A stretch of DNA of 14,190 bases, taken from Chloroflexota bacterium (GTDB lineage Bacteria > Chloroflexota > UBA6077 > CF-72). Of the stretch, positions 14,059-14,190 are shown piece after piece. Within the stretch, counting starts at the first letter, position 1; each line of letters begins with the position of its first letter. The stretch is from positions 1 through 14,190 of the forward strand of contig JAFAPL010000231.1 in the NCBI GenBank assembly GCA_019247135.1, written 5' to 3'. Position numbers and translations under genes: made by a program. The notes under the pieces were generated by a model. That model worked only from the letters and a program-made list of their open reading frames with translations. It did no database searches and was not told the DNA's origin.

Positions 14059-14190
14059 TTACCCGTTCCCGATGACCTCGATCAGGCCCGCGCGGTTGGC
14101 AAACACAAGCGTGCCATCCGGCCGGATGGACGGCGCGCACCATACCTGGTCCCTGGCGTCGAAAGCCCAGACCTGCTGGCCTGTCGAGCT
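14059..14190 (-). CDS. C-terminal end of a PQQ-type beta-propeller repeat protein (5' part off the right edge)
   Basis: The minus-strand frame from the right edge to the TAA at 14061-14059 gives 43 residues. It reads GQQVWAFDARDQVWCAPSIR, then PDGTLVFANRAGLIEVIGNG before the stop. Tandem strands of the type VWAFD ... W ... P ... DGTLVFANR.G.I are what PQQ/BamB-like propeller blades show, so this is probably the last blade of an envelope or extracellular propeller protein. Too little is visible for function. It ends 18 bases before the hisD start on the same strand, so the two may be co-transcribed. Confidence 0.6.
   Translation of the reverse strand, partial: SSTGQQVWAFDARDQVWCAPSIRPDGTLVFANRAGLIEVIGNG

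Overview
The window is GC-rich and gene-dense. It has no rRNA, tRNA, CRISPR array or insertion sequence that I can recognise. The secreted glycosidase ends in a Thr/Pro-rich tail, the small envelope protein also has Pro/Thr-rich runs, several starts are GTG, Shine-Dalgarno motifs are often weak, and the stand-alone Cys-pair protein and the HD protein look like versions I associate with Chloroflexota. I therefore infer a Chloroflexota-like soil or environmental bacterium; a high-GC actinobacterium is the main alternative. This is inference, not a database result.

Layout, left to right. (1) 1-1831 (-) is the N-terminal 610 codons of a xanthine dehydrogenase/aldehyde oxidase-type molybdopterin subunit, running off the left edge. 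It is divergent from (2) an HD-domain phosphohydrolase-like protein (1964-2863, +). (3) 2864-3160 holds a decayed tandem repeat that duplicates the 3' end and downstream flank of (4) a small minus-strand protein with two Cys pairs (3161-3400). (5) 3401-3765 is non-coding, with a possible promoter, a palindrome and a heptamer repeat. (6) A secreted clan GH-A-type glycoside hydrolase lies at 3766-5700 (+).

(7) A 14-TM-type MFS exporter (5776-7248, -) is divergent from (8) an SDR oxidoreductase (7336-8151, +). The SDR overlaps tail-to-tail with (9) a LysE-family exporter (8129-8731, -). (10) An N-acyl-D-amino-acid deacylase-like amidohydrolase (8893-10497, -) and (11) a single-domain response regulator (10540-10971, -) are co-directional. 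Divergent from them is an ECF sigma operon: (12) sigma factor, (13) a two-TM protein in the anti-sigma position with no cysteine, and (14) a membrane-anchored or secreted DUF5666-like protein. The last overlaps tail-to-tail with (15) hisD (12637-14040, -). Upstream of hisD is (16) the C-terminal end of a PQQ-type beta-propeller protein that runs off the right edge.

The genes do not form one obvious pathway. Plausible functional units are the three-gene sigma operon, the receiver-deacylase pair with an amino-acid exporter beyond a hairpin, and the MFS/SDR divergent pair. The most unusual sequence is the repeat field at about 2901-3164.
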